Assembly: GCA_018268715.1 (NCBI GenBank)
Contig: JAFDVZ010000007.1
Span: 790,106-854,105, forward strand
Direction: 5' to 3'
DNA length: 64,000 nucleotides
Source of the DNA: Acidobacteriota bacterium
GTDB lineage: Bacteria; Acidobacteriota; Terriglobia; Bryobacterales; Bryobacteraceae
Numbering within the stretch: the stretch's first letter is position 1; each line of letters begins with the position of its first letter. The notes beneath the pieces are model-generated. The model ran no database searches. It worked only from the letters and a program-made list of their open reading frames with translations, and was not told the DNA's origin. Below are positions 1 to 7,601 of the stretch, piece by piece. The position numbers were made by a program, and so were the translations under genes.

Positions 1-1
1 G

Positions 2-2881
2 CCGTCCGCCGGGACCGTGTCCGTGACGCCGTTCGTCCTCGACCGCGCCACGCTGCTTCCGATTGCGGCACAGTCCCTGCGCGCCGGCGTCACGGCAGCC
101 CCCCAGGCGGTGAGTTCGGATCCGGGCATCATCACGGTGGCTCCGTCGAGCTACTCGACCACGACCTTTTCAGTGACCGCGAAGAGTTCGGGGACCGCAG
201 TGCTCACACTCACGGAACCCGAGGGATTCACTACCCCCGCGGCCCGTCGCCAATTGACGGTGACAGTGTCGAAACCGGTCCTCACGGTTTCCGGCCTTTC
301 GGTGGCGAACGGAAGCCAGGCGCTTGTGCGGTTCGACAACTCCCTGTACAACGTCAACCAGCCGTTGACGGTCACCAGCACCGATCCCTCCCGCCTGGTG
401 CTGTCGAGTGATCCGAATGTGTTAGGGGGCGCGTCTGTCACGGTCACTTCCGTGAACTCGGCGGTCTACGCGCAGGCGCTGGCCGGCGATGGTTCCGTGA
501 GAGTGGTCGCGTCGGCGCCGACGTTCGACGACGGATCGGCGGTGTTCACCCTGACTCCCAGCGGGTTCGGAGTATCCGTTAGCACCGAAGGATACCCGCC
601 GCCGGCGGTCGCGGACAAGGGACGCTATCTGACCACGACTCAATCGGCCAAGACCAAACTGCGCCTGTTTCTGTACTCGGTGCAAGGCAGCGGCGTTTCT
701 CAGGTGACGCCACGGCCCGGGCTCGGCTCCGTGACGCTTTCGGTGGACAGTTCCGACAGCAACGTGGGGGTGATCACCGGAAGCCCGATCACCATCCAGC
801 CAAGTTCGCCCAACTATAACTACAACCCGGCTTCGGTGGACTTCGTCCCCGCCGGCGCGGGCTCCACGACGGTTACAGTGACTCAGCCGCCGGGGTACAC
901 CGCGCCCGGCGTCGCCGCCAGAGTCCAGTTCGAGGTCAGCCTGCCGGGGTTCCAGGTCAACGACGTCGTGGCGGCCAAGGATACGATGACGTCCGCCGCG
1001 GTGACGCTGGGGCAGACGGTTTCGCCGCAGCAGGCGAATCTTCCGGTCACGATCACGAGTTCCGACCCCACGCGGGTGTTGTTGAGCCTGGACCGCAATT
1101 CTCCGCCCGGCCCGTCCGTCACGCTGACGCTGGTGGCGCGCAGTTCCTCCGCCGGGCCCGTGCTGATTCACGCCCTGGGCGCGAGCGGGGTCGTGCCGGT
1201 GACGATCAGCGCTCCCGGGTTTGCCACCGCTACGCTCAAAGTAACGCTGGCGGACTTGGGATTTGTCTTCTCCGACATATATTCCGGCACGATCGAGGCG
1301 CCGATTCAGGCCGGGGCGAAGACGCTGGGAATCATCCCGGCGATTGTGCAATCCGCGACGAACTTCACGACGGGGGGCTTCGAGATCCGGCCGGGCGCCC
1401 CGGACATCGCGGTGAATGTCCAGTCATCGGATCCGTCGGTAGTGACGGTCGACCCCGCGGCGGTGGTTTTCAAAGCCGGGTCGGCCCGCATGGACATCAA
1501 GTACACGCCGGTGAGTCCGGGGACGGCCACGCTGACGCTCGCGGCTCCATCCGGCTATGTAGCGCCGGCGGCGCGAGCGCAGGTTTCGATTCACTCGACG
1601 CCGGCCGCCCTCAACTTCTCCCTGGCGAACGGTGGGAGCATCGGGCGCGACCTGCAAGTTTCGGGGAGTATCACCAGTTCCGGGGGATGGTCCCGTTCGA
1701 CCGTGCTGACGGTGACTTCGAGCGACCCATCGGCGTTGCTCCTCTCACCGGACGCCACCACGCCCGGGTCGGGGCAGATCACTATCACGCCCGGTTCCGG
1801 CGGAGCCAACCTGTGGCTGCAATCGCTCGCCGGCGACGGAACGGCGACTGTCACGGTGACCGCGGACGGTTACCAGAGCGGGGCGGCCAAAGTAACCCCG
1901 ACCCCGTCGGCGGCTGTGTTCGCGACAACCGATACGCAGAACGTGCTCACCACAGCAGGCGCCCAGAAAGCGTCGATCTGGCTGACCTCGCTGGATCCGG
2001 CGACATTCCGGCGCCTGCAGCAACAGGCGCCGCGGCCGGGCGCGAATCTCTCGGTGCAGGTGACCTCAACCAACCCGGATGCGATTTCGGTCGCGACGCC
2101 GGCGGTCACCTTCGATGCAGGCGGTCTGGGGACGGTGGAACTCCGGCCATCGCACCCGGGAACCGCCATCGTGTCCCTGGGGGCGCTTCCCGGAAGCAGC
2201 GCGACGGCATCCTCAGGCGGACAACTTGTGTTTAACGTGGCGGAACCCGACATTACGCTGCCAGTGGTTGCGATTGGCCGCGACCTGGAAGCGCCGGTGC
2301 ATGCGGTGTTGAACGCGGCGCTCCCCGCGCCTTCGTCGGACCTCACCTTGAACATCGGCGCTGAATACCAGATTGCGTTGTCGGGGGCGGCGGACGCAGA
2401 CGGGACCAGATCCCTGCCGGTGAAGATCCGGGCCGGACAGCATGTGTCGGACACGTTCTACGTTCAGGGTCTTTATGTCGGGTCGGGATCGCTATACCTG
2501 GGGTATGGCAGTTCTTACACCTACGAGCGCGCCAGCGCGACGGTCTCGAACACTTCGATCGTGTTCAAGGAGGAAGGCCAGACGCTGAGCAACGGGGCGA
2601 TCTCCATCCTCACCGTGACTCCGGTCCTGACGCCGCCGGCTACGACTACGCTGTCTCCGTTGACCGTGCGCGGCGGCGCAAATCCGATCGTCGTCAACGT
2701 CACGTCCTCGAATCCGGCGGTGCTGTCGGTGCTGACTCCACAAGTGGTGCTGAGCCCGGGGATGAGCGAAGTGGCGGTAAAGGCGAAAGGCGTCGGGGTG
2801 GGTTCCGCGACGCTGCAATTGTCGGCCGGCAATTACGACGTGAGCCAGCCGAAGTCGTCGATCAAGGTGGTGATTCAGTGA
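2..2881 (+). CDS. Large Ig-like repeat protein (5'-partial)
   Basis: Surface- or secretion-type repeat protein of unknown function. The frame stays open upstream of the first GTG (position 17) to the window edge, so the true N-terminus is probably outside. The visible 959 residues are rich in Ser, Thr, Val and Gly and consist of beta-type modules. Motifs of the kind SSDPS, STDPS or SSNPA recur at least eight times. Two module types alternate: one closes with a PxGY/FxxP segment (EPEGFTTP, QPPGYTAP, APSGYVAP), the other carries a SxLLLS...LAGDGxxxV segment. I see no catalytic motif, and the C-terminus (SSIKVVIQ) has no membrane anchor or sorting signal. Big/BACON-like Ig folds are inferred from pattern only. 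It ends 9 bp from a convergent gene. Confidence 0.75.
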   Translation, partial: PSAGTVSVTPFVLDRATLLPIAAQSLRAGVTAAPQAVSSDPGIITVAPSSYSTTTFSVTAKSSGTAVLTLTEPEGFTTPAARRQLTVTVSKPVLTVSGLSVANGSQALVRFDNSLYNVNQPLTVTSTDPSRLVLSSDPNVLGGASVTVTSVNSAVYAQALAGDGSVRVVASAPTFDDGSAVFTLTPSGFGVSVSTEGYPPPAVADKGRYLTTTQSAKTKLRLFLYSVQGSGVSQVTPRPGLGSVTLSVDSSDSNVGVITGSPITIQPSSPNYNYNPASVDFVPAGAGSTTVTVTQPPGYTAPGVAARVQFEVSLPGFQVNDVVAAKDTMTSAAVTLGQTVSPQQANLPVTITSSDPTRVLLSLDRNSPPGPSVTLTLVARSSSAGPVLIHALGASGVVPVTISAPGFATATLKVTLADLGFVFSDIYSGTIEAPIQAGAKTLGIIPAIVQSATNFTTGGFEIRPGAPDIAVNVQSSDPSVVTVDPAAVVFKAGSARMDIKYTPVSPGTATLTLAAPSGYVAPAARAQVSIHSTPAALNFSLANGGSIGRDLQVSGSITSSGGWSRSTVLTVTSSDPSALLLSPDATTPGSGQITITPGSGGANLWLQSLAGDGTATVTVTADGYQSGAAKVTPTPSAAVFATTDTQNVLTTAGAQKASIWLTSLDPATFRRLQQQAPRPGANLSVQVTSTNPDAISVATPAVTFDAGGLGTVELRPSHPGTAIVSLGALPGSSATASSGGQLVFNVAEPDITLPVVAIGRDLEAPVHAVLNAALPAPSSDLTLNIGAEYQIALSGAADADGTRSLPVKIRAGQHVSDTFYVQGLYVGSGSLYLGYGSSYTYERASATVSNTSIVFKEEGQTLSNGAISILTVTPVLTPPATTTLSPLTVRGGANPIVVNVTSSNPAVLSVLTPQVVLSPGMSEVAVKAKGVGVGSATLQLSAGNYDVSQPKSSIKVVIQ

Positions 2882-2890
2882 TGCCGCCGG

Positions 2891-4216
2891 CTATGCGCGG
2901 GTGGCCTGGATGACCACTTCGGCCATCCGCTTCTGGCGCGAGGCCACATCCCGCTGGATGGACGCCGCCCGCGCCTTGGCCTGGGATGGCCGCCGGTGGA
3001 TCGACTCGAGCCGCGACCAGATCCCGGCGCCGTCGACCCCGTCCACTTCCATCAGCCAGTCGCCGGCGCCAAAATCGCGGTACATCTGGCCCTTACAGGT
3101 GTCGGTGGGTTGCCGGACGTACATGGCCGGCACGCCGTTGGTGAGCGCGATCAGTGGCGAGTGGCACTCGACGCTCAACACCGCTTCCGCTTTCGAATAG
3201 ATGGACGCCGCCTCGTCCGGGAGCCAGTACGCATCGCGCCACACCACCTTGGGCTTCACGTCGTCCGGCAGCGGGTCCACCAGGACTTGTTTCGCCATCT
3301 CCACCTGATAGGTCATTTCGGCGCACGTCATGACCTTGTTTCCGGTGTTGCGGACATAGCGTACGATCGCGTCGCGCAACTTCGCATGGTCCTTTTCGGT
3401 GGTGCGGTTGTTGATGGCGTCGCGCACGTCGTCCTCGGGAGTGCGGGCGCGCCCGTCCACGCGGTAATAGGGCGTGTAGCGCAAGCGCGGGATTACGCAG
3501 ATGAACCTGCCGGCCTCCAGGCCATGCGCGGCGAGCCAGGCGAAGCCACGGGCGTCGTCGCGTAAGGTCATTCCCAACTGGGCGTCGGGGCCGAACTCCA
3601 CCACCGGACATTTCACCCGCTGCGCCTTCAGGTAGTCGCGGGAAATCGTGTCGCGGCAGAAGAAGAACGCCGCGCCATCGATGATGTAGCGCAACTCCGG
3701 CGTCAGATGATCCGGAGGCAGCGCGAGGGCCTGAGCGCGTAGGCTTGCCAACGTTCCTCCTTCCGGCTGGCGGCCCGCGCCGAAGCCTGAAATCGGATCG
3801 GTGCTGACGCCGAAGACCCCGACCGGTTTGCCGGTGGCGCGGCGAAAGGCGACGGCATGATGGCTGGCCGGAAATCCGGAACCCGATCCGCTGAGATACA
3901 GGTCGGCCTCGCGCCAGGCCCGGGCAAGCTCCGGCGTGGATGGCTGATCCTGGGCGTCCAACGAGCCTTCGGCGATCCGCAACCGCGGAAAGGCTTTGAG
4001 CAGGAACTCGCGGGAGCCGTGCCCCAGCTTTCCCGGCCACAATGTGATTTCCGCTTGCGGGATGTGCCTCCACAGGATCTCCAGGGCGCCGGGAGTGTGG
4101 CCGATGTCGCCGATATTGACGCTCTGCCAGGATGAACGCAGCAGGATGTGCGTGGCGCGCCTGGTGGGGGGCAGGGCGGCGATGGCGAGTGAAGAGAAGT
4201 CGCGACGGGTGAGCAT
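2891..4216 (-). CDS. Polysaccharide pyruvyl transferase family protein with Tat-like leader
   Basis: Probably an exported or surface-glycan modifying enzyme. The fold resembles polysaccharide pyruvyl transferases, which add ketal pyruvate to exopolysaccharide or cell-wall sugars. The chosen ATG gives MLTRRDFSSLAIAAL, a twin-arginine-type leader; an upstream TTG would add seven residues in front of it. SVNIGDIGHTPG (about residues 32-43) matches the family's N-terminal NxGD nucleotide-sugar-type motif. SVECHSPLIALTNGVPAMYV near the C-terminus matches the family's conserved H...G.P region. Length 441 aa. A Tat leader on this family is unusual, since most members are cytosolic; the RR stretch could instead be a short membrane anchor. 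The substrate cannot be told from sequence. Confidence 0.72.
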   Translation of the reverse strand: MLTRRDFSSLAIAALPPTRRATHILLRSSWQSVNIGDIGHTPGALEILWRHIPQAEITLWPGKLGHGSREFLLKAFPRLRIAEGSLDAQDQPSTPELARAWREADLYLSGSGSGFPASHHAVAFRRATGKPVGVFGVSTDPISGFGAGRQPEGGTLASLRAQALALPPDHLTPELRYIIDGAAFFFCRDTISRDYLKAQRVKCPVVEFGPDAQLGMTLRDDARGFAWLAAHGLEAGRFICVIPRLRYTPYYRVDGRARTPEDDVRDAINNRTTEKDHAKLRDAIVRYVRNTGNKVMTCAEMTYQVEMAKQVLVDPLPDDVKPKVVWRDAYWLPDEAASIYSKAEAVLSVECHSPLIALTNGVPAMYVRQPTDTCKGQMYRDFGAGDWLMEVDGVDGAGIWSRLESIHRRPSQAKARAASIQRDVASRQKRMAEVVIQATRA

Positions 4217-4293
4217 GGCTCCCACTACTTCTATCAACGTCGACGGCGCCCGTGGAATGGCGCTCCGGACGGCCCGAGGAGGTTTGGCCGGGC

Positions 4294-4343
4294 GATATGT
4301 CTTCCATATCCTTCGGCTATGAGCGCGCTTTTCTCGGCATATC
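4294..4343. promoter_or_regulatory. Candidate operator: three GATATG/CATATC hexamers
   Basis: The divergent gap between the pyruvyl transferase gene and the sigma-54-type activator contains GATATG, five bases, then CATATC (a perfect 6-bp inverted repeat at 4294-4310). A third CATATC lies at 4338-4343. Placement between two divergent genes fits a binding site controlling one or both. Its use is inferred; AT-rich hexamers in a GC-rich background stand out, but three copies is a small number. Confidence 0.3.
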
Positions 4344-4417
4344 GCATTAAATCCTGGGGATACGAAGCAACGATTTGTGCCGTAGAATCACAAATGGCTT
4401 TCCAGCCTGGGTGAAAA

Positions 4418-5803
4418 ATGGGGAAGTCAGAAACCAAGCCCACCGCAGTACTGTTTCTCGATTTGGAGGAGTCCCCATGCTCGACCGGTAATTGCCGGAG
4501 TATGGAGGAGTTGGTTCGGGGCCGAGCTGAGACGGAAGGCGCACGTTATCAAAGCGAGTCCAGCCGGAATCCCGCGGTCATCGTTGTCCGATTTTCGCCG
4601 TCCGACGCCAGCACGCGCGCGCTGGAGGGCCTGCGCCACCGGTTTCCCACGTCGGCGCTGGTGGGGATCCTGTGCGGCCACTGGGAGGATCCGCGAAGCA
4701 CGCTGAGCCTGGTAGAGCGGCATCTCGACGATTTCATTTCCTGTCCGGCCCGCGGCCCGGACCTGCTGTTGCGCGTCGAACGCCAGATCGGCAGGAAGGC
4801 CGACGCCGCCCCACGCGCCGCCCGGCCGACGCTGCAGCACGAGCTTCAACTCGACGGGCTGGTGGGCGCGAGCCCCAAGTTCCTCGACGCCGTGCTGCGT
4901 ATTCCTCGCATCGCGAAATCGCTCGCGACGGTGGTGATTTACGGCGAAACCGGCACCGGTAAGGAACTGTTCGCCCGCGCCATCCACTACAAAAGCCAGC
5001 GTCAAAACAAGCCGTTCGTGCCGGTGAACTGCGGCGCGCTGCCCGACCATTTGTTTGAAAACGAGCTGTTCGGCCACGCCAAGGGCGCCTATACCGACGC
5101 CTCCGCGCCGCAGGCGGGACTGCTGGCGGTGGCCGACGGCGGAACGCTGTTGCTCGACGAAGTGGACACGCTCAGCCTGGCGGCGCAGGCCAAGCTGTTG
5201 CGATTCCTGCAGGAGAAGCAGTACCGGCCGCTTGGCTCCTCGCAGACCTACAGCGCGGACGTGCGAGTGCTGGCGGCCACGAACGCCGACCTGCGAGCGC
5301 GGGTGGAAGCGCGCCTGTTCCGCGAGGATCTGTACCATCGGCTCAACGTGCTGTCGCTCGCGGCGCCGCCGCTACGCGAACGGTCCGAGGATATCGTCTT
5401 GCTCGCCCAGCACTTCGCCGACCGGTTCGCGGAGCTATACCGCTACAAGCCGGCGACGCTGAGCGCCGCGGTGATCGAGAAACTGGTCTCCTACTCCTGG
5501 CCCGGCAACGTGCGGGAGTTGGAGTGCATGATCCATCGGGCGGTGGTCTTTTCCGAGTCGGGCAATATCGACGAACGCGCCATCGAGATCGCGCCTCCAC
5601 GCGCTGAAACCTCCGGCGAGATATCGATGAAGGAGGCCAAGGATCGCGCCATCGCGGAGTTCGAGCGCGGATTCCTGACCAACCTTCTGGTGCGGTGCGG
5701 CGGCAACATCAGCCACGCCGCCAAGTCGGCAGGCAAGGAACGGCGGGCGTTTCAGCGCCTGATTCGCAAGCATCACCTGCAGCCGTCGCTGATGCGCGGA
5801 TGA
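4418..5803 (+). CDS. Sigma-54-type transcriptional activator with degenerate receiver domain
   Basis: NtrC-family enhancer-binding protein, 461 aa. Residues 1 to about 130 look like a receiver-type alpha/beta domain, but no convincing phospho-acceptor Asp pocket is visible, so it may not be phosphorylated. The AAA+ domain follows: Walker A GETGTGKE (176-183), sigma-54-contact loop GAYTDA (223-228, where the usual form is GAFTGA) and Walker B GGTLLLDE (241-248). WPGNVRELE follows the ATPase core. The C-terminus (GGNISHAAKSAGKERRAFQR) is a Fis-type helix-turn-helix. No kinase gene adjoins it. It lies directly upstream of the injection-system operon in the same direction, so it is the obvious candidate regulator, though this is inferred from position only. 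Confidence 0.9.
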   Translation: MGKSETKPTAVLFLDLEESPCSTGNCRSMEELVRGRAETEGARYQSESSRNPAVIVVRFSPSDASTRALEGLRHRFPTSALVGILCGHWEDPRSTLSLVERHLDDFISCPARGPDLLLRVERQIGRKADAAPRAARPTLQHELQLDGLVGASPKFLDAVLRIPRIAKSLATVVIYGETGTGKELFARAIHYKSQRQNKPFVPVNCGALPDHLFENELFGHAKGAYTDASAPQAGLLAVADGGTLLLDEVDTLSLAAQAKLLRFLQEKQYRPLGSSQTYSADVRVLAATNADLRARVEARLFREDLYHRLNVLSLAAPPLRERSEDIVLLAQHFADRFAELYRYKPATLSAAVIEKLVSYSWPGNVRELECMIHRAVVFSESGNIDERAIEIAPPRAETSGEISMKEAKDRAIAEFERGFLTNLLVRCGGNISHAAKSAGKERRAFQRLIRKHHLQPSLMRG

Positions 5804-5806
5804 ACG

Positions 5807-5826
5807 GTGCGGCGAAAACGCCGCAC
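5807..5826. terminator. Perfect 8-bp hairpin after the activator gene
   Basis: GTGCGGCG, loop AAAA, then CGCCGCAC form a perfect 8-bp stem starting four bases after the activator's stop codon. No T-run follows, so it is not a classic intrinsic terminator. It could be a Rho-type pause structure, a transcript end, or an operator for the operon downstream. Confidence 0.45.
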
Positions 5827-5880
5827 TTCGGGGCCATTCGCGCCGCACCGCGTTGTCAAGGTTTCGCGCCGCCAGCCCGC

Positions 5881-5894
5881 GGCACGGACGCCGC
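5881..5894 (+). promoter_or_regulatory. Weak sigma-54-like -24/-12 element
   Basis: GGCAC followed by nine variable or GC-rich bases and GC preserves the GG-N10-GC spacing of sigma-54 promoters (GG at 5881-5882, GC at 5893-5894). The TTGC-type -12 block is poor (CCGC). It lies about 57 bases before the first operon start and directly after a sigma-54 activator gene. In DNA this GC-rich, GG-N10-GC occurs often by chance, so confidence is low. Confidence 0.2.
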
Positions 5895-5950
5895 GGCGGT
5901 GTTTCGGTCCCCTTTCTTTTCAATGCGGGCGCGGACGGCATCGCGCGTGC

Positions 5951-6232
5951 ATGACAGGGAACACCGTGGCGGAGGGGACATTAGCCTCGAGGATACTCCG
6001 GTACTGGCTGATGCATCCGGACGCCACCGATACGCTTGACGGCATCGGATGGTGGCTCCCTGGGAAGCGTTCCGGCTGGTCGCGCGACGAGTTGAAGGAC
6101 GCCGTGGGGCTGCTGGTTTTGCGGGGATGGGTCAGGGAAATCGCCGCCTCGTCGTCGCCCACGCTGTACGCCTTCAAACCGGAGCGCGCGCGGGAGGCGA
6201 ACGATTCGCTGGCGAAAGGAGAACTGGGATAA
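5951..6232 (+). CDS. Small winged-helix-like protein at the head of the eCIS operon
   Basis: A 93-residue protein of unknown function. Short helical stretches such as LASRILRYWLMHPDATDTLDG, then SRDELKDAVGLLVLRGWVRE, resemble a winged-helix or HTH-type 'remove a hydrophobic helix, then a two-strand wing' layout. That is a pattern judgement, not a family match. The ATG at 5951 has no clear ribosome site; a GTG four codons later is a possible alternative start. It ends three bases before the Pvc16-like gene, so it is co-transcribed with it. It may be a local regulator or an assembly factor. Confidence 0.6.
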   Translation: MTGNTVAEGTLASRILRYWLMHPDATDTLDGIGWWLPGKRSGWSRDELKDAVGLLVLRGWVREIAASSSPTLYAFKPERAREANDSLAKGELG

Positions 6233-6235
6233 CGC

Positions 6236-6817
6236 ATGGCGGGGCTGCGGGCCACCTACTCGGTTGCGGATTCGCTGATGACGTTTCTGCGGAATTCGTT
6301 CCCGGATCCGTTACGCCACGACTTCGCCTGCGAATTCCGCGCGATCTCGGCCGGCGAACTGGCCGACGAATCGGCGCCCGTGCAGAACGCGCTGACGCTG
6401 TACCTTTACCGGATCACGATGAACGAGCATATGCGAAACGTGCGCACCGTCAACGGCGCGAGCGACGCGCGGCCGCCGCTCTCCATCGACCTGCACTACC
6501 TGCTGACGGTGTGGAACGACAGCGCGTTGGCCGAGCACACGATCATGACCTGGGCCATGCGGCAGCTTCACGAGCATCCGGTGCTGGACGCTTCGGCGCT
6601 GTCGAGCGCGGGGGAGTGGGATCCGGCCGATATCGTGCACATCGTGCCTTCGGAGCTGTCCACCGAGGAGGTGTTTCGCATCTGGGACACGCTCGCGCCG
6701 GATTACCGGTTGAGCATGCCGTATACGGCGCGCGTCGTGCGCATCGACAACCAGGACGACATCACCGCGCGGCCGGTGGCGGCGACGCGGCTGGGATTCA
6801 GCGAGAAGGGCCGATGA
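6236..6817 (+). CDS. Pvc16/DUF4255-family tail cap protein
   Basis: In PVC and Afp particles, Pvc16/Afp16 terminates the tube and sheath at the distal (cap) end and sets particle length. The 193-residue protein fits the DUF4255 N-terminal domain throughout. It has an early VADSLMTFLR helix, ALTLYLYRITMNEHMRN (about residues 53-69), then PLSIDLHYLLTVW and LPYTARVVRID-like C-terminal strands (here MPYTARVVRID). The C-terminal Ig-type domain of longer Pvc16 proteins is absent and may be supplied by the next gene, whose start codon overlaps this stop. ATG follows the upstream gene by three bases. Confidence 0.88.
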   Translation: MAGLRATYSVADSLMTFLRNSFPDPLRHDFACEFRAISAGELADESAPVQNALTLYLYRITMNEHMRNVRTVNGASDARPPLSIDLHYLLTVWNDSALAEHTIMTWAMRQLHEHPVLDASALSSAGEWDPADIVHIVPSELSTEEVFRIWDTLAPDYRLSMPYTARVVRIDNQDDITARPVAATRLGFSEKGR

Positions 6818-7560
6818 CGGAACTGCTGGACCGGCGGATCCTCGGGGCGGTTCGTTTTGTCGACGCGACGACGCGGCAGAAGATCCAGGATCCGCTGGAT
6901 GTGCGCGCCGACGGCGTCCGCTTTGTGAGGAACCGGGCGAGCCTGTATGTGATCGCGTCGGCGGTGGGGCTTGAAAAGCACGTGGACGCGTTCGATCAAC
7001 CGCCCGCGGCGCCGGCGGTGGGAAGCGTGAAGACGCCGGCGCAGGTTTCCGATCCGGCGGGTCGGTTTCTGGGGCGGACGTTCACGCTGGAGCTGCCGCG
7101 GGACCCGACGCTCGACCCGGCCGATGGCGCGTCGTTGTTCCATCCGCTGGATGTCGCGCTGTTCCCATCGTCGACCGCCGATGTGTCGCCGGGATGGGCT
7201 CTGATCCGCGCGTCGGTGACGAAGGCGGGCGGGGCGGCGGCGCCGGGCGCGTTGGTGCGCGTACTGGCGCATACGGGCGGAGCGGTGATGGCGATGGGAT
7301 TGGCCGACGGACGGGGAGAAGCGCTGGTGGCGGTGCCGGGCATTCCGGTGACAACGTTCGGCGCGGAGCCGGGAGATCCCGTGACGACCTCGGAAGTCAG
7401 CGTGGACTTGGAGACGATCTACGACGCGGCGGCGGGCGCGTGGCCCGACCCCGACAGCATTGTGCAACGGAAGGCTCTGCTGCCGACAAGCACGGCGGCG
7501 GATGTGAAACTCGCTTCCGGACGCGTGGTGACGACCAGTCTGGTGGTCCCTGCGCCGTGA
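6814..7560 (+). CDS. eCIS-associated beta-sandwich protein next to the cap gene
   Basis: Unrecognised protein of 248 aa whose ATG overlaps the stop of the cap gene (ATGA), implying coupled translation. The N-terminus (LLDRRILGAVRFVDATTRQ) starts a beta-strand-rich region. Residues about 145-175 (GALVRVLAHTGGAVMAMGLA then DGRGEALVAVPGI) look like a carboxypeptidase-regulatory or Ig-type beta-sandwich, the kind that decorates phage tail and cap proteins. There is no signal peptide or transmembrane segment. The most likely reading is a second half of a split Pvc16-type cap or a decoration of it, inferred from adjacency and fold pattern. Confidence 0.7.
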   Translation: MTELLDRRILGAVRFVDATTRQKIQDPLDVRADGVRFVRNRASLYVIASAVGLEKHVDAFDQPPAAPAVGSVKTPAQVSDPAGRFLGRTFTLELPRDPTLDPADGASLFHPLDVALFPSSTADVSPGWALIRASVTKAGGAAAPGALVRVLAHTGGAVMAMGLADGRGEALVAVPGIPVTTFGAEPGDPVTTSEVSVDLETIYDAAAGAWPDPDSIVQRKALLPTSTAADVKLASGRVVTTSLVVPAP

Positions 7561-7588
7561 GCGGGCGGCGGATTCGATTCGAGTACTT

Positions 7589-7595
7589 GAGGAGA
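7589..7595 (+). promoter_or_regulatory. Strong ribosome binding site of the major sheath gene
   Basis: GAGGAGA ends six bases before the ATG. The same sequence precedes the first tube gene (10020-10026) and the hub gene. It contrasts with the weak sites or stop/start coupling of most genes in the operon, which fits high-level translation of sheath and tube. Confidence 0.7.
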
Positions 7596-7601
7596 TGACA
7601 A

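Noticed and set aside
5881-5894. Strong claim of a sigma-54 promoter
   Set aside because: Only the GG-N10-GC spacing fits; the -12 block is poor. Kept as a low-confidence feature.
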